54,080 bases of DNA from an uncultured Bacilli bacterium (GTDB taxonomy: Bacteria > Bacillota_I > Bacilli_A > RF39 > UBA660), in the NCBI GenBank assembly GCA_947626445.1, contig CANQSC010000001.1, forward strand, positions 1 to 54,080, given 5' to 3'. Of the stretch, positions 24,967 to 34,464 are shown piece by piece (the stretch's first letter is position 1; the number at the start of each line of letters is the position of its first letter). The notes below the pieces were generated by a model. The model was not told the DNA's origin. It made no database searches and was given only the letters and a program-made list of their open reading frames with translations. A program made the translations under genes and the position numbers.

Positions 24967-26358
24967 TTACTTTAAAATTTCGTATGTTGTTCCTTCTCTA
25001 GTATCCTTTAAAACGATTCCTTTTTCTAGTAATTCATCTCTTATTTTATCTGCTAAAGAATAATCTTTATTTTTCTTAGCTTCATTTCTTTCTAATATTT
25101 TTTCTAAGATTTCATTTTCTAAATCCTTATCTATTTCTTCTGTTTTAAATAAATCTAATGATAAAACTTGCTCCCAATTTTTAATTAATTTAATTTTAGT
25201 ACTGTCATTAACATCACTTTTTAATAAGTCATAGATTAATGTTATAGTATTTGGAATATTTAAATCATCTTCTAAATAATTTTTAAATTCTTTATCCCAT
25301 TTATTAAATTCTTCATCATTCACTTTGCTATCATCTTTTAAATTTTGAACTTTATTTTTTAATTTATTATAAGCAATAGTAGCATTTTCTAAATTATCAT
25401 AACTAAAAACTATTTGTTTGCGATAATGACTATTTAAACACATAAAACGATAGGCTAATGGTGAATAACCTTTTTCTTTTAATAAAGAAACTGTTAAAGT
25501 AGCACCTTTACTTTTACTCATTTTACCTGTTTCATCCATTAAGTGTTCATTATGAAACCAATACTTACACCATTCATGCCCTAAGTAAGCTTCACTTTGG
25601 GCTATTTCATTGGTGTGATGTGGGAATATATTATCTACACCTCCACCATGAATATCTAAATATTCGCCACAATAATGCATACTTATTCCTGAACATTCAA
25701 TATGCCAACCAGGATAACCTACGCCAAAAGGTGAATCCCATTTTAAATCTTGATCATCAAATTTAGACTTGGTAAACCATAAAGCAAAATCGCCTTGATT
25801 TCTTTTAAAATCATCAAAAGAAACCCCTTCTCTTACGCCCACAACCATATCATCTATTTTATGATTAGTTAATTTATAATAATCATCTAACTTAGATATA
25901 TCAAAATAAACATTACCACCACTTTCATAAGCATAGCCTTTTTCTAATAACTTTTCGATAATCTTAATATAATCATCAATATGCTCAGTAGCAGGGGCAA
26001 CTACATCAGGAACGCGATTATTTAAAAGTTTAAAATCATTAAAAAATTGTTCTGTATAATATTTAGCAATTTCCATAACCGTTTGATGATTTTCTTTGGC
26101 ACTTTTAACCATCTTATCTTCTCCCGAATCAGAATCACTAGTTAAATGTCCTACATCAGTGATGTTCATAACTCTTAAAACATCATAGCCTAAATATCTT
26201 AAAGTTTTATCTAAAATATCATGTCCTATATAATTACGCATGTTACCAATATGTTGGTCATGATAAACCGTTGGTCCGCAAGTATAGAACTTAACTTTTC
26301 CCTCTTCATAAGGAATAAATTCTTCAATTTTTCTACTTAAAGTATTATATAATTTCAT
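24967..26358 (-). CDS. cysS: cysteinyl-tRNA synthetase
   Basis: A 463-residue class I synthetase charging tRNA-Cys. Visible are CGPTVYHDQHIGNMR (HIGH-type), the zinc ligands C28 and the GWHIECSGISMHYCG site, HHTNEIAQSEA and the KMSKS loop (TGKMSKSKG). Length is normal. GAGTGAT lies before the ATG at 26358. Confidence 0.96.
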   Translation of the reverse strand: MKLYNTLSRKIEEFIPYEEGKVKFYTCGPTVYHDQHIGNMRNYIGHDILDKTLRYLGYDVLRVMNITDVGHLTSDSDSGEDKMVKSAKENHQTVMEIAKYYTEQFFNDFKLLNNRVPDVVAPATEHIDDYIKIIEKLLEKGYAYESGGNVYFDISKLDDYYKLTNHKIDDMVVGVREGVSFDDFKRNQGDFALWFTKSKFDDQDLKWDSPFGVGYPGWHIECSGISMHYCGEYLDIHGGGVDNIFPHHTNEIAQSEAYLGHEWCKYWFHNEHLMDETGKMSKSKGATLTVSLLKEKGYSPLAYRFMCLNSHYRKQIVFSYDNLENATIAYNKLKNKVQNLKDDSKVNDEEFNKWDKEFKNYLEDDLNIPNTITLIYDLLKSDVNDSTKIKLIKNWEQVLSLDLFKTEEIDKDLENEILEKILERNEAKKNKDYSLADKIRDELLEKGIVLKDTREGTTYEILK

Positions 26359-26430
26359 CAATAATCACTCATTTCTAATATTATTTTAGCAAAACAAACA
26401 ACTAATGTCTATTAAACTTTATGCTAAAAA

Positions 26431-26463
26431 AAACTGTTCTTAAAATATTTTTAAAAACAGTTT
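26431..26463 (-). terminator. terminator of the giant surface gene
   Basis: AAACTGTT and AACAGTTT form an 8-bp stem followed on the - strand by eight or more T. It lies between the giant gene and cysS. Confidence 0.7.
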
Positions 26464-26503
26464 ATAAGTTTCTAAAGCTTTGACCAATAGAAAACTATTA
26501 ATT

Positions 26504-26533
26504 GTAATATTATCCGACGTCTTAAAATATTAC
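26504..26533. repeat. 8-bp inverted repeat downstream of the giant gene
   Basis: GTAATATT/AATATTAC with a 14-base loop containing CCGACGTC stands just after the stop of the giant gene and before its terminator. It may be a second 3' structure. Confidence 0.45.
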
Positions 26534-26554
26534 GTTACTATAATACTAAATTTT

Positions 26555-29500
26555 TTAGAAAAAGTCTATCTTAGTTGGTAACATAAATATACTTAAAGGA
26601 TTATCTTCAACAATATTTACTTTTACACTTGGTAAATTTTTATGAATGTATATGTATTCTTCAGTACCATCTTCAAGTAATAATGTTACTCCATTAATAT
26701 AAATAGTTCTTTCAGGTACACTTGCATTTGTAAACTTGCTAGGTATTACATTAGTTATATATTTATCATCTGTTTCTATAACATCATATTTTGTTCCATC
26801 AATACTAACATTTTTAATTTTAGCATTAGTCCCTTGTTTATCACCAAGTAATTCAGCTTTAAATGATAACTTATAATTTTCATTAACTTTTAAATTACTT
26901 GTTTCAACACCAGCAGTAGTTAAGACTTTTAATTCACTTAAAGTAATATCAACTGGTTTAGAAATAAAGTAGAAAGTATGATGTCTGTCAGAATGAAGTT
27001 CATTGTTCTTTTCCCCATACAAGTCATTTAATAAATTACTATCTATATCATATTTAGCATTAATAACAAACATGTATAATTGCATATCATCTAAATCTCT
27101 AAAGACAACTTTATTTCTAACGCCTTTTTTAAATGGTACAGCTTTAGTTAATTCGCCTTCTTCACCATTAGTAATATTTTTTCCTAAAGGTTGTTTTGCA
27201 CTACTAACAGGTCTTAATTCAACATAACAATTATTATTTTCACAACTTTCCAATACATTATCATTATCAGCAATTTCAAAATCAATTTCGACTGATTTAT
27301 CATCATGATATTTATCAGTATAAACAACATTTTTAAAATCTATTTCATCTTTTACAACATCAACATATTGAATAGAGCTATTTTGTAAAGATTCGCTTAT
27401 ATCATACTTAACATCATTATAGTAAACAGCATTTATTTTATAAGCTATAACACCAGGGTTATCTGAAGCTTTCTTATAAATCTTTCCACTAACTATACCA
27501 CTTATTGTTTCAGCACTACCACTTGGTAAATTTTTTAAGTCAGTCACGTTATTATAAGTAGTTATATCAGCTTTATTAAATGAAGCCTCGGTATTAGCCT
27601 TAACTGTATATGTTAATGTAACACTTGCCCCTTTAGTAGGATAATGAGCACTAGGAGAAAAATCTCCTGATGAAACAGTACTAGTAACATTTTTAATTAC
27701 AATTGGAACATTTGTCGTTTTTTCTTCTTTAGTAATATTTACTTCTTTATGTTCTAATCCATCTACTAAATCAAAATCAGCAAATAATTCTATTTTATAA
27801 TCCCCAGCATTGTAGATATCATCAGCTTTATTAAATAATACGGTTCCATTTAATTCTTTAACTTCTTTAGTTTCTAATACAACATATTCTTCACTATATA
27901 ATTCTTTTACCATTAAATTAGCAACTATATTTTCAGCTTTACCAGTAATACTATAGTTAGCAGAAATTGTATTATTTGAAGTATTTGTAATTTCATTCAT
28001 CGTTGCTATTGGAGCTTTTAAATATGTATCAAAAGAAATTTCTTCAGTTAATGATAATTCTTTGGTATTATCTAAAGTTGCTTTAGTAATTGTAAATGTT
28101 TTAGGAGATGCTTCATCACTATGATCATAAGGCACAACTACAGAATTACCATTTACATTATAATCAACATCATTAACAGTTACTTTACTAATTTTATGAC
28201 TACTTGCATTAGTACTTGTAAAATTAATCGTTACTGACACTTTATTTTGAACTGTAAAACTATCAAGTTTAAATTCTAGTTGATAATCAGTTATAACATT
28301 AATAGTTTCTTCCAATAATTTATTTAATAGGAATTCTTTTCCATCTCCTAAATCATATGTTCCCCTTAAAGAAACAACATATTCACCATTAGTATAACTA
28401 CTATCTAAGGTAATTTCATTATCATCATTTAAATCAACTTCTTTAATCTCACCATCTTTAGAAATTGTTATTTTGGCATCTTTTAATGAAACCTCATCAG
28501 GATTATTAAATTTGAAAGTAATTTTATTATTTAAATCATCAAACTTAAAATCACTAACACTAGGTACATCTTTTAAAACATATACTTTTACACTATTATC
28601 ATTTACATCAAGATAATTTGTTTCATCTTGATATTTAACACTTGTAATTTGATAAGTTTTTTCACCATACTCATTTGATACTTTAACACTTACTGTTAAA
28701 TTATCATTTTCCATTGTAGTAGGATATTCACCTTCAATATCTTTAAACTTAACACTTACAATTTGTTTATCAGTATTATCCACTACACTATATTTTAAAG
28801 ATACTGAACTATCTTTTTCAGCATAAATAGTTTCATCATCAAGTGAATTAATTGTTACATAAATTGGTACAGTAGTTTCATAACTATTAGATATAATATA
28901 ATCTTCATAATCTATATGGTCTTTAGCGTCAAATGTTGCTGTTATAACAATTGTATATTTTTGATTTTTAAAATCATTTGTATTAGTAAATGTTACTTCA
29001 CCACCTGATACATCCATATCTTTTATTTCATATAAACTATTATCTTCGCCAATCATTCTAGCATGATATGTAACATCTAAATCTTTACTATCAGTTGTAT
29101 AAGATACTTTAATATTTTTACTATCTAAAATTTCGGCATTAATAATTGAAGCAGTTGGCAAGTCTTCAAATACGGTTGTTTTAGCATCAACAACTTCTTC
29201 ACGATGCCCATCATCTAATATAACCTCAGTTATATTTAATAGTACTTCACGGTTATCAGCTTCTCTTACATCACTAACTGGAATATTTAAGCGATAATTT
29301 CCATTACCATCATATTCTACTTCATATGTTTTGCCATTTAAAACAACTTTATTAATAACATATTTATCGTTAGATGCATTAGTACTTTCAAAGGTTAACA
29401 TAATTGTATCAATTGTAACCTCATATACATGTAAGTTAGTTAAAGTTAAATTATAATTATTTTTAATTTCAAATGTTTCTTCTTTTGAAATAGTATCATT

Positions 29501-31999
29501 ATATAAACTGTTATTTTCATCATCATCTAAGTCATAATTAACAACAATTTTTAAATTATGTTCAACAAATTCACTTAAATTTAATTCTTCAAAAGATGTT
29601 GTTAAATTATCTTTATTAATACTTATTTTTTTATTATCATCATTATCAATAATAATTTCACCACTTACAAAACTTTCTAAATGACTAATTTCATAAGTAA
29701 CATTTAAATTAACTGTATCAATAACAATATTACTAATCTCTGGAATATTTTTTAAAGTATAAATTTCAATTTTCTTATCACTTACTTCAATTTGTTCTTT
29801 GCTATAATTAATATTCTCAATATTGAAACTATTAATACCATATGTACTAGTTGAATTTAAAGTTATCTCATATTTGTCATCACTTAATTTTGTAGCTGGA
29901 ACTTCTTTTCCATCAATTGTAAAGCTTACAACATCTTCTAAGGTATTATCTGATACATCTATTGTAACTTTAAAATCACTACTATTAGTAATATATTTTT
30001 CATTACTAATATCTACTATTTCACTTTTAATAGGAACGTTTAAAGTTTCAACACTTACTTTATTCTTTTCTAAAATAACTTCATCGCCTAAATCATAACT
30101 TACAACTATTTTAACTTGATAATTACCAGCATCAATAACATCAAAATCTACTTCTCTAACTGTCTTGTCTAATTCTTTAGTTGATAATGTATTTCCTTCT
30201 TTTATTAAAATCGCTTTAATACTTGTAACAGTATCATCAATATCATTAATTTCAAAACGACTAGTTATTTTATTAGCATTTATACTAGTTTCTAATTTCG
30301 TAATTGTAGGTTCATCCTTTAAATAAACATAAGTTAAAGTTTGCCCTACTTCAAAAGAAGCATCATTTTCTAAAATAACTTTTTCAAAATTAACATAATT
30401 TAAGCCTTTATCTTTTTTATTTAATACAACTAGATAAGTATTGCCTTTCTTAGTAACTTCATGTTCTTCACCATCAATTATAACTTTTTTAACATCATAA
30501 TAAGATGCATAATCATTTTCAAAAGTTAATACTACTTGTTCATTTTCTTTAACTTTATCAGTAATATTTACATTTTTAGCTCTAAAATTATAATCTCTTG
30601 TAAAGGTAAAATCTTTTTCTTCTAATTCGTTACCTTCATTAATATCTCCTGTAATATCATTATAATAATCACTATCTAAATCATAAGAAATATTAATATT
30701 AACATGATATTTACTATTATCACTAAATTCTATTGGAATAATATTTTCTCCTACTTTAATAGCTTTTTCATAAATTACTTTACCTTCTTCATTAGTAATT
30801 TTAATAACACCTTTAATAAAAGCGTTATCATTATCAATTACTTTAAAACTAACTTCCGGTACTTCTTTTTGATTATTAATTTTAAAATCACTTATAGTTG
30901 GTTTAGCTTTTAAACCTTCAATTGTTATTTTCATATTAGAAGATACAACTAAATTATTATCTAATATTAAATCAGTAATTGTAAGTTCATTTAATCCCGC
31001 TTTAACAGGCGCTACAAAAAGCTCATATTTATTATTAGCTATTTTTTTAACTGGATATTTAGTATTATTTATAACTACATAAGCTACATTAGCATTTTGA
31101 TTATTATCTATCGTAAGTTCTATTCTTACTTTATCACCTGGATTTGAATAATAAGCCCTATAAGAAACATTATTAATCGCAACTTCAACAGGTGTTGGTT
31201 CTTCTTTATTAGGTGTATTAGGATTAGGTTTTAAAACACTACTAGGAGCATTAACATTTTCTTCATAAGTTGGATAATAATTATTATTTTGTTCATCACT
31301 AACAGATACTTGTTCACTATCTAATTCTTGATCTTCAGTTTTTTCTTCATCATCTTTATTATCTTCTTCATCTTCATATTTAATCTTATAATTAACAACT
31401 TTAGCAGATTTAACTATTTCATTATTTTCTTTACTAAATAAGATTAATATTTCTAAAGGAAGACAAATAATAGCCACGATAGCCCCAACAGTAATAAAGG
31501 CATTTTTCTTACTTCCTTCTTTATTAAAGGCACCATATAAAATAACTATTAAAGCTAAAACAATTAAAACAATCAATAAAGGTGAGATAAATGGATAATC
31601 TCTTTTAATATTAGCAAAAAAATCTTCACTTACTTCTTTATTTATAATAACTTCTTGTTCTACTTTATCATCTCCACTTTTTAAGATAATTGGTTCATAT
31701 TTACCATCTTTAACATCATTTTTTACTTTTAAAGTAATATTAAAACTCTTAGTATCAGAAACAATAAAAGTGTTACTATTAATACTTTGTTTAACATTAG
31801 TCTTAAAATTACTAGTACTTAATGTTTCAAAAATATTTGTATCATAACTTAATTCACCATTAGATACACTACCTAAATCAATATTATAGGTTACTGTACT
31901 TCCTGCTTTTAAATCAGCATTACTCACATTTTTAATGCTTAACGCATTAACATTGCTTATAAATAAGCAACTAATTAAAAATAACATAAACTTCTTCAT
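26555..31999 (-). CDS. giant modular surface protein with two membrane helices
   Basis: A 1,814-residue protein. A signal peptide (1-19, MKKFMLFLISCLFISNVNA) precedes a roughly 120-residue cohesin/adhesin-like beta domain, then two membrane helices at about 140-157 and 168-190. An acidic, proline-containing linker follows. The rest is seven or eight related beta-sandwich modules, each with a core like VxIDGxxYxV and a strand pair ending in a TYDLD-type motif. No LPxTG anchor is present. Both ends of the chain are predicted outside. A role as adhesin or cell-envelope scaffold is an inference. Start chosen at 31999, where the signal peptide begins; the binding site is weak. Confidence 0.8.
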   Translation of the reverse strand: MKKFMLFLISCLFISNVNALSIKNVSNADLKAGSTVTYNIDLGSVSNGELSYDTNIFETLSTSNFKTNVKQSINSNTFIVSDTKSFNITLKVKNDVKDGKYEPIILKSGDDKVEQEVIINKEVSEDFFANIKRDYPFISPLLIVLIVLALIVILYGAFNKEGSKKNAFITVGAIVAIICLPLEILILFSKENNEIVKSAKVVNYKIKYEDEEDNKDDEEKTEDQELDSEQVSVSDEQNNNYYPTYEENVNAPSSVLKPNPNTPNKEEPTPVEVAINNVSYRAYYSNPGDKVRIELTIDNNQNANVAYVVINNTKYPVKKIANNKYELFVAPVKAGLNELTITDLILDNNLVVSSNMKITIEGLKAKPTISDFKINNQKEVPEVSFKVIDNDNAFIKGVIKITNEEGKVIYEKAIKVGENIIPIEFSDNSKYHVNINISYDLDSDYYNDITGDINEGNELEEKDFTFTRDYNFRAKNVNITDKVKENEQVVLTFENDYASYYDVKKVIIDGEEHEVTKKGNTYLVVLNKKDKGLNYVNFEKVILENDASFEVGQTLTYVYLKDEPTITKLETSINANKITSRFEINDIDDTVTSIKAILIKEGNTLSTKELDKTVREVDFDVIDAGNYQVKIVVSYDLGDEVILEKNKVSVETLNVPIKSEIVDISNEKYITNSSDFKVTIDVSDNTLEDVVSFTIDGKEVPATKLSDDKYEITLNSTSTYGINSFNIENINYSKEQIEVSDKKIEIYTLKNIPEISNIVIDTVNLNVTYEISHLESFVSGEIIIDNDDNKKISINKDNLTTSFEELNLSEFVEHNLKIVVNYDLDDDENNSLYNDTISKEETFEIKNNYNLTLTNLHVYEVTIDTIMLTFESTNASNDKYVINKVVLNGKTYEVEYDGNGNYRLNIPVSDVREADNREVLLNITEVILDDGHREEVVDAKTTVFEDLPTASIINAEILDSKNIKVSYTTDSKDLDVTYHARMIGEDNSLYEIKDMDVSGGEVTFTNTNDFKNQKYTIVITATFDAKDHIDYEDYIISNSYETTVPIYVTINSLDDETIYAEKDSSVSLKYSVVDNTDKQIVSVKFKDIEGEYPTTMENDNLTVSVKVSNEYGEKTYQITSVKYQDETNYLDVNDNSVKVYVLKDVPSVSDFKFDDLNNKITFKFNNPDEVSLKDAKITISKDGEIKEVDLNDDNEITLDSSYTNGEYVVSLRGTYDLGDGKEFLLNKLLEETINVITDYQLEFKLDSFTVQNKVSVTINFTSTNASSHKISKVTVNDVDYNVNGNSVVVPYDHSDEASPKTFTITKATLDNTKELSLTEEISFDTYLKAPIATMNEITNTSNNTISANYSITGKAENIVANLMVKELYSEEYVVLETKEVKELNGTVLFNKADDIYNAGDYKIELFADFDLVDGLEHKEVNITKEEKTTNVPIVIKNVTSTVSSGDFSPSAHYPTKGASVTLTYTVKANTEASFNKADITTYNNVTDLKNLPSGSAETISGIVSGKIYKKASDNPGVIAYKINAVYYNDVKYDISESLQNSSIQYVDVVKDEIDFKNVVYTDKYHDDKSVEIDFEIADNDNVLESCENNNCYVELRPVSSAKQPLGKNITNGEEGELTKAVPFKKGVRNKVVFRDLDDMQLYMFVINAKYDIDSNLLNDLYGEKNNELHSDRHHTFYFISKPVDITLSELKVLTTAGVETSNLKVNENYKLSFKAELLGDKQGTNAKIKNVSIDGTKYDVIETDDKYITNVIPSKFTNASVPERTIYINGVTLLLEDGTEEYIYIHKNLPSVKVNIVEDNPLSIFMLPTKIDFF

Positions 32000-32083
32000 A
32001 TATACCGCTCTTTCTAAATAAAATTCTATCATTAAATAATATTTTTGGCAATTAAAATTAGAAGGAAAATATTGTTAAAAAAA

Positions 32084-32098
32084 ACAACATCGCGTTGC
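32084..32098 (-). terminator. terminator of the helical-protein gene
   Basis: GCAAC-GCGAT-GTTGT followed by T8 on the - strand, just after the stop at 32101. Confidence 0.7.
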
Positions 32099-32100
32099 TT

Positions 32101-32688
32101 TTATAAATATTCTAAAATCCCAATATTTTTTTCTAATTTACTTACTAAATCTTCTTGGTCATATTTATTAAATATTCCTTCAAAACTACTTGCATCCATT
32201 AAAAATAATTCATAATAAGCTTTAAATATTTCTTGATAATTATTTAATCCTAATTTAATTAAATATTCAATATTAGCACTTACAACTTTTTTATTTTCAT
32301 TTAAAGCTTTTAACATCGCATAAGGAATACTTTCGAATATTTCACTTGTATTAAAATCATATTTATTTAAAAAATCAAGATTAACATCATCCGTATAATT
32401 AATTTCATATTTTCTTAAAGCTTTAGTTAATTCTTCTGGATTATTTTGAAATTCATTTATATCTTCAGGACTTAACTTTTCCCAAAATTCTTCAATTAAT
32501 TTGCCAAAAGCCCCTAATTTAGGAACAGCCATATTAGGACTAATACGATTTATTACAGCAAAGTTAGCAATATCATATTCTTCATCTAAAACTTTACTAT
32601 TTAAATAAACAATTAATTTTTGTGAATCAGTTAAAGATGAACCTAATGTTTCTTCTAAAAGTGAAATAGTCTTATTATAATAATTCAT
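32101..32688 (-). CDS. helical protein of unknown function
   Basis: A 195-residue, all-helical looking acidic soluble protein (SLLEETLGSSLTDSQKLIVYLNSKVL...). No family is recognised. AGGAGG precedes the ATG at 32688. It follows the coiled-coil gene by 12 bases and is probably cotranscribed with it; both lie next to the giant surface protein gene. Confidence 0.65.
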   Translation of the reverse strand: MNYYNKTISLLEETLGSSLTDSQKLIVYLNSKVLDEEYDIANFAVINRISPNMAVPKLGAFGKLIEEFWEKLSPEDINEFQNNPEELTKALRKYEINYTDDVNLDFLNKYDFNTSEIFESIPYAMLKALNENKKVVSANIEYLIKLGLNNYQEIFKAYYELFLMDASSFEGIFNKYDQEDLVSKLEKNIGILEYL

Positions 32689-32700
32689 CACACTAACCTC

Positions 32701-33813
32701 CTAATAAGCCATTAATGGAATGTTTTTAGCATCCATACCACTAGCTTTAAATTGTTTAATTACATTACTTAATTCTTCTTTATTATATTTAACTAAAACA
32801 CTTGGATTTAAATAGATATCGATAGTTTCTTTACCAACATTCACTAATAAATCAATTTTATCTTTTAATTCTTTATCATATAACATTTCAACATGATTCA
32901 TAAAAATATCTTTTTCAATATTTTTATCAACAATATAATTTACATTACTTATAATTGTTTCTTTATCAAAATTATCCATTAATTTATTTATTTCATCACT
33001 AGTAAAATCTAAATAATCAATACCTACGCTTTTTAATGTTTCAATAACAACAGTTGTTTTATCTTCTTTTACTACGGGTTCTTCTGGTTCTTCTTCAACA
33101 ACTTTTTCATGTACAGGACTTTCTTCTTCACTTATATTTTTAGCTTCTTGAATAACTTCTGAAATACTCTTTCCAGCTTTATCTTTCATTTTAATTTTAT
33201 CATTATACGCGAATAAAGCATCTTCAGGGAACATTAAGATTTTAGCTGCTTCTCTTTGTTCTTCTTCAGTAAAATGAAATTCGGCTAATAAACTAGTAAT
33301 TGAATCTCTAGTAATATTAATAGTCCCAGATAAAGCAAGTTCAATATATTCGTTTAATTTTTCTTGATTAGCTAAAGCCGTATCTTTTCTAATACCTAAT
33401 TCTTCAATAGTCGTAATAGCTCTATTCATTTCATCTTCAACTTTAACTAATTCTTCTTCATTTTCACGAGTATTTTTTTCAACCATATCAATTGTCTTAG
33501 GAAGATTTTCATTTAATTTATCTAATAATCCTTCAGGATCAAAATCTAAATTTAAACGTTTTAAAACAGTATCATAATCATCACGATTAATACCTTTTAA
33601 CATATTTTTAAATTTTTCTCCTTGATCTTCTAATTCTTCTCTTTGTAATTTTAAATCTTCAATTTCTTTTTGTAATATTGCTTTTTGTTCAGTAGTTTTT
33701 TCTTTAGTTTCTTCAGCAGCGGTTTTTTGTTCATCCATTTCTTTTAAAATACTACTATCTTTACCACGCAAATTATAAAGTTTATCTAATAAACTTTCGG
33801 TTCTAACAGCCAT
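32701..33813 (-). CDS. coiled-coil protein of unknown function
   Basis: A 370-residue protein with a long coiled coil at about residues 22-165 (EEIEDLKLQREELEDQ-like heptads), an acidic linker at about 225-250 (EEEPEEPVVKED) and a helical C-terminal domain of about 120 residues. There is no signal peptide or membrane helix. GGGAGTGAC precedes the ATG. It may be a structural or scaffolding protein; the downstream partner also lacks a known fold. Confidence 0.65.
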   Translation of the reverse strand: MAVRTESLLDKLYNLRGKDSSILKEMDEQKTAAEETKEKTTEQKAILQKEIEDLKLQREELEDQGEKFKNMLKGINRDDYDTVLKRLNLDFDPEGLLDKLNENLPKTIDMVEKNTRENEEELVKVEDEMNRAITTIEELGIRKDTALANQEKLNEYIELALSGTINITRDSITSLLAEFHFTEEEQREAAKILMFPEDALFAYNDKIKMKDKAGKSISEVIQEAKNISEEESPVHEKVVEEEPEEPVVKEDKTTVVIETLKSVGIDYLDFTSDEINKLMDNFDKETIISNVNYIVDKNIEKDIFMNHVEMLYDKELKDKIDLLVNVGKETIDIYLNPSVLVKYNKEELSNVIKQFKASGMDAKNIPLMAY

Positions 33814-33932
33814 TTCTAGTCACTCCCTTTATTATGTCTAAATTATAGCAAAGGTTTTGGGTTTTGTAAACTAAAATCACTTAAATTACTTTTTAGAATA
33901 TAATAACATGAAACAAAAAAGGAGGAATTTGT

Positions 33933-34385
33933 TTGAAAAAAATTATTATTGGTATTATAGCAATTGTAATTATTGGAATTGCAATTACTATTGGATGCCT
34001 AGTAGGAAAAAAAGATAAAGAAGAAACAACTAAATTAGAAAAAATTAAACTTGCCGAAGTAACTCATAGTCCTTTTTATGCTCCACTTTATGTGGCTATT
34101 GAAAATGGATACTTTAAAGAACAAGGTTTAGAAGTGGAATTAATACTTACACCTGGAGCCGATAAAGTCGCAACAAGTGTTATATCAGGAGATACCCAAA
34201 TAGGTTTTGCCGGACCTGAAAGCGCTATTTATGTATACGAAGGAAATGAAGAAGATTATCTAGTAACTTTTGCTGGACTTACAAAAAGAGATGGACAATT
34301 TATTGTATCAAGAAATAAAGACTTTAAATTAGAAGACTTGTATGATAAAGAAGTTTTAGTTGGACGTCTTGGACTTCGGCTATAA
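33933..34385 (+). pseudogene. NMT1/SsuA-like ABC binding protein, 5' part (interrupted)
   Basis: Residues 1-145 of a periplasmic-type binding protein for nitrate, sulfonate, taurine or thiamine-precursor importers. It has a membrane/signal segment (IIIGIIAIVIIGIAITIG), then SPFYAPLYVAIENGYFKEQGL and the GDTQIGFAGPESA pocket motif. Translation starts at a TTG with GGAGG upstream. True sequence ends at about 34366, after VLVGR; the next six codons and the stop come from the integrated element. The 3' part lies at 43522-44080. Confidence 0.88.
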
Positions 34386-34464
34386 AACTTAGAATAAAAA
34401 ATGATTAAAAAAAATATTCTAATTTTTTAAGCCGATAAGCCCCTCGGTTATTAAACTTATAATA
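34386..34464 (-). other. left end of the element, 3' region of the integrase gene
   Basis: It holds two facing structures, AGAATA/TATTCT (34391-34420) and CCGA/TCGG (34432-34447). They may end integrase transcription or form part of the recombination site; neither is a textbook terminator. Confidence 0.35.

Noticed and set aside
33833..33932. Thiamine (TPP) riboswitch before the ABC importer
   Set aside because: None of the conserved TPP aptamer segments is visible in the short leader.
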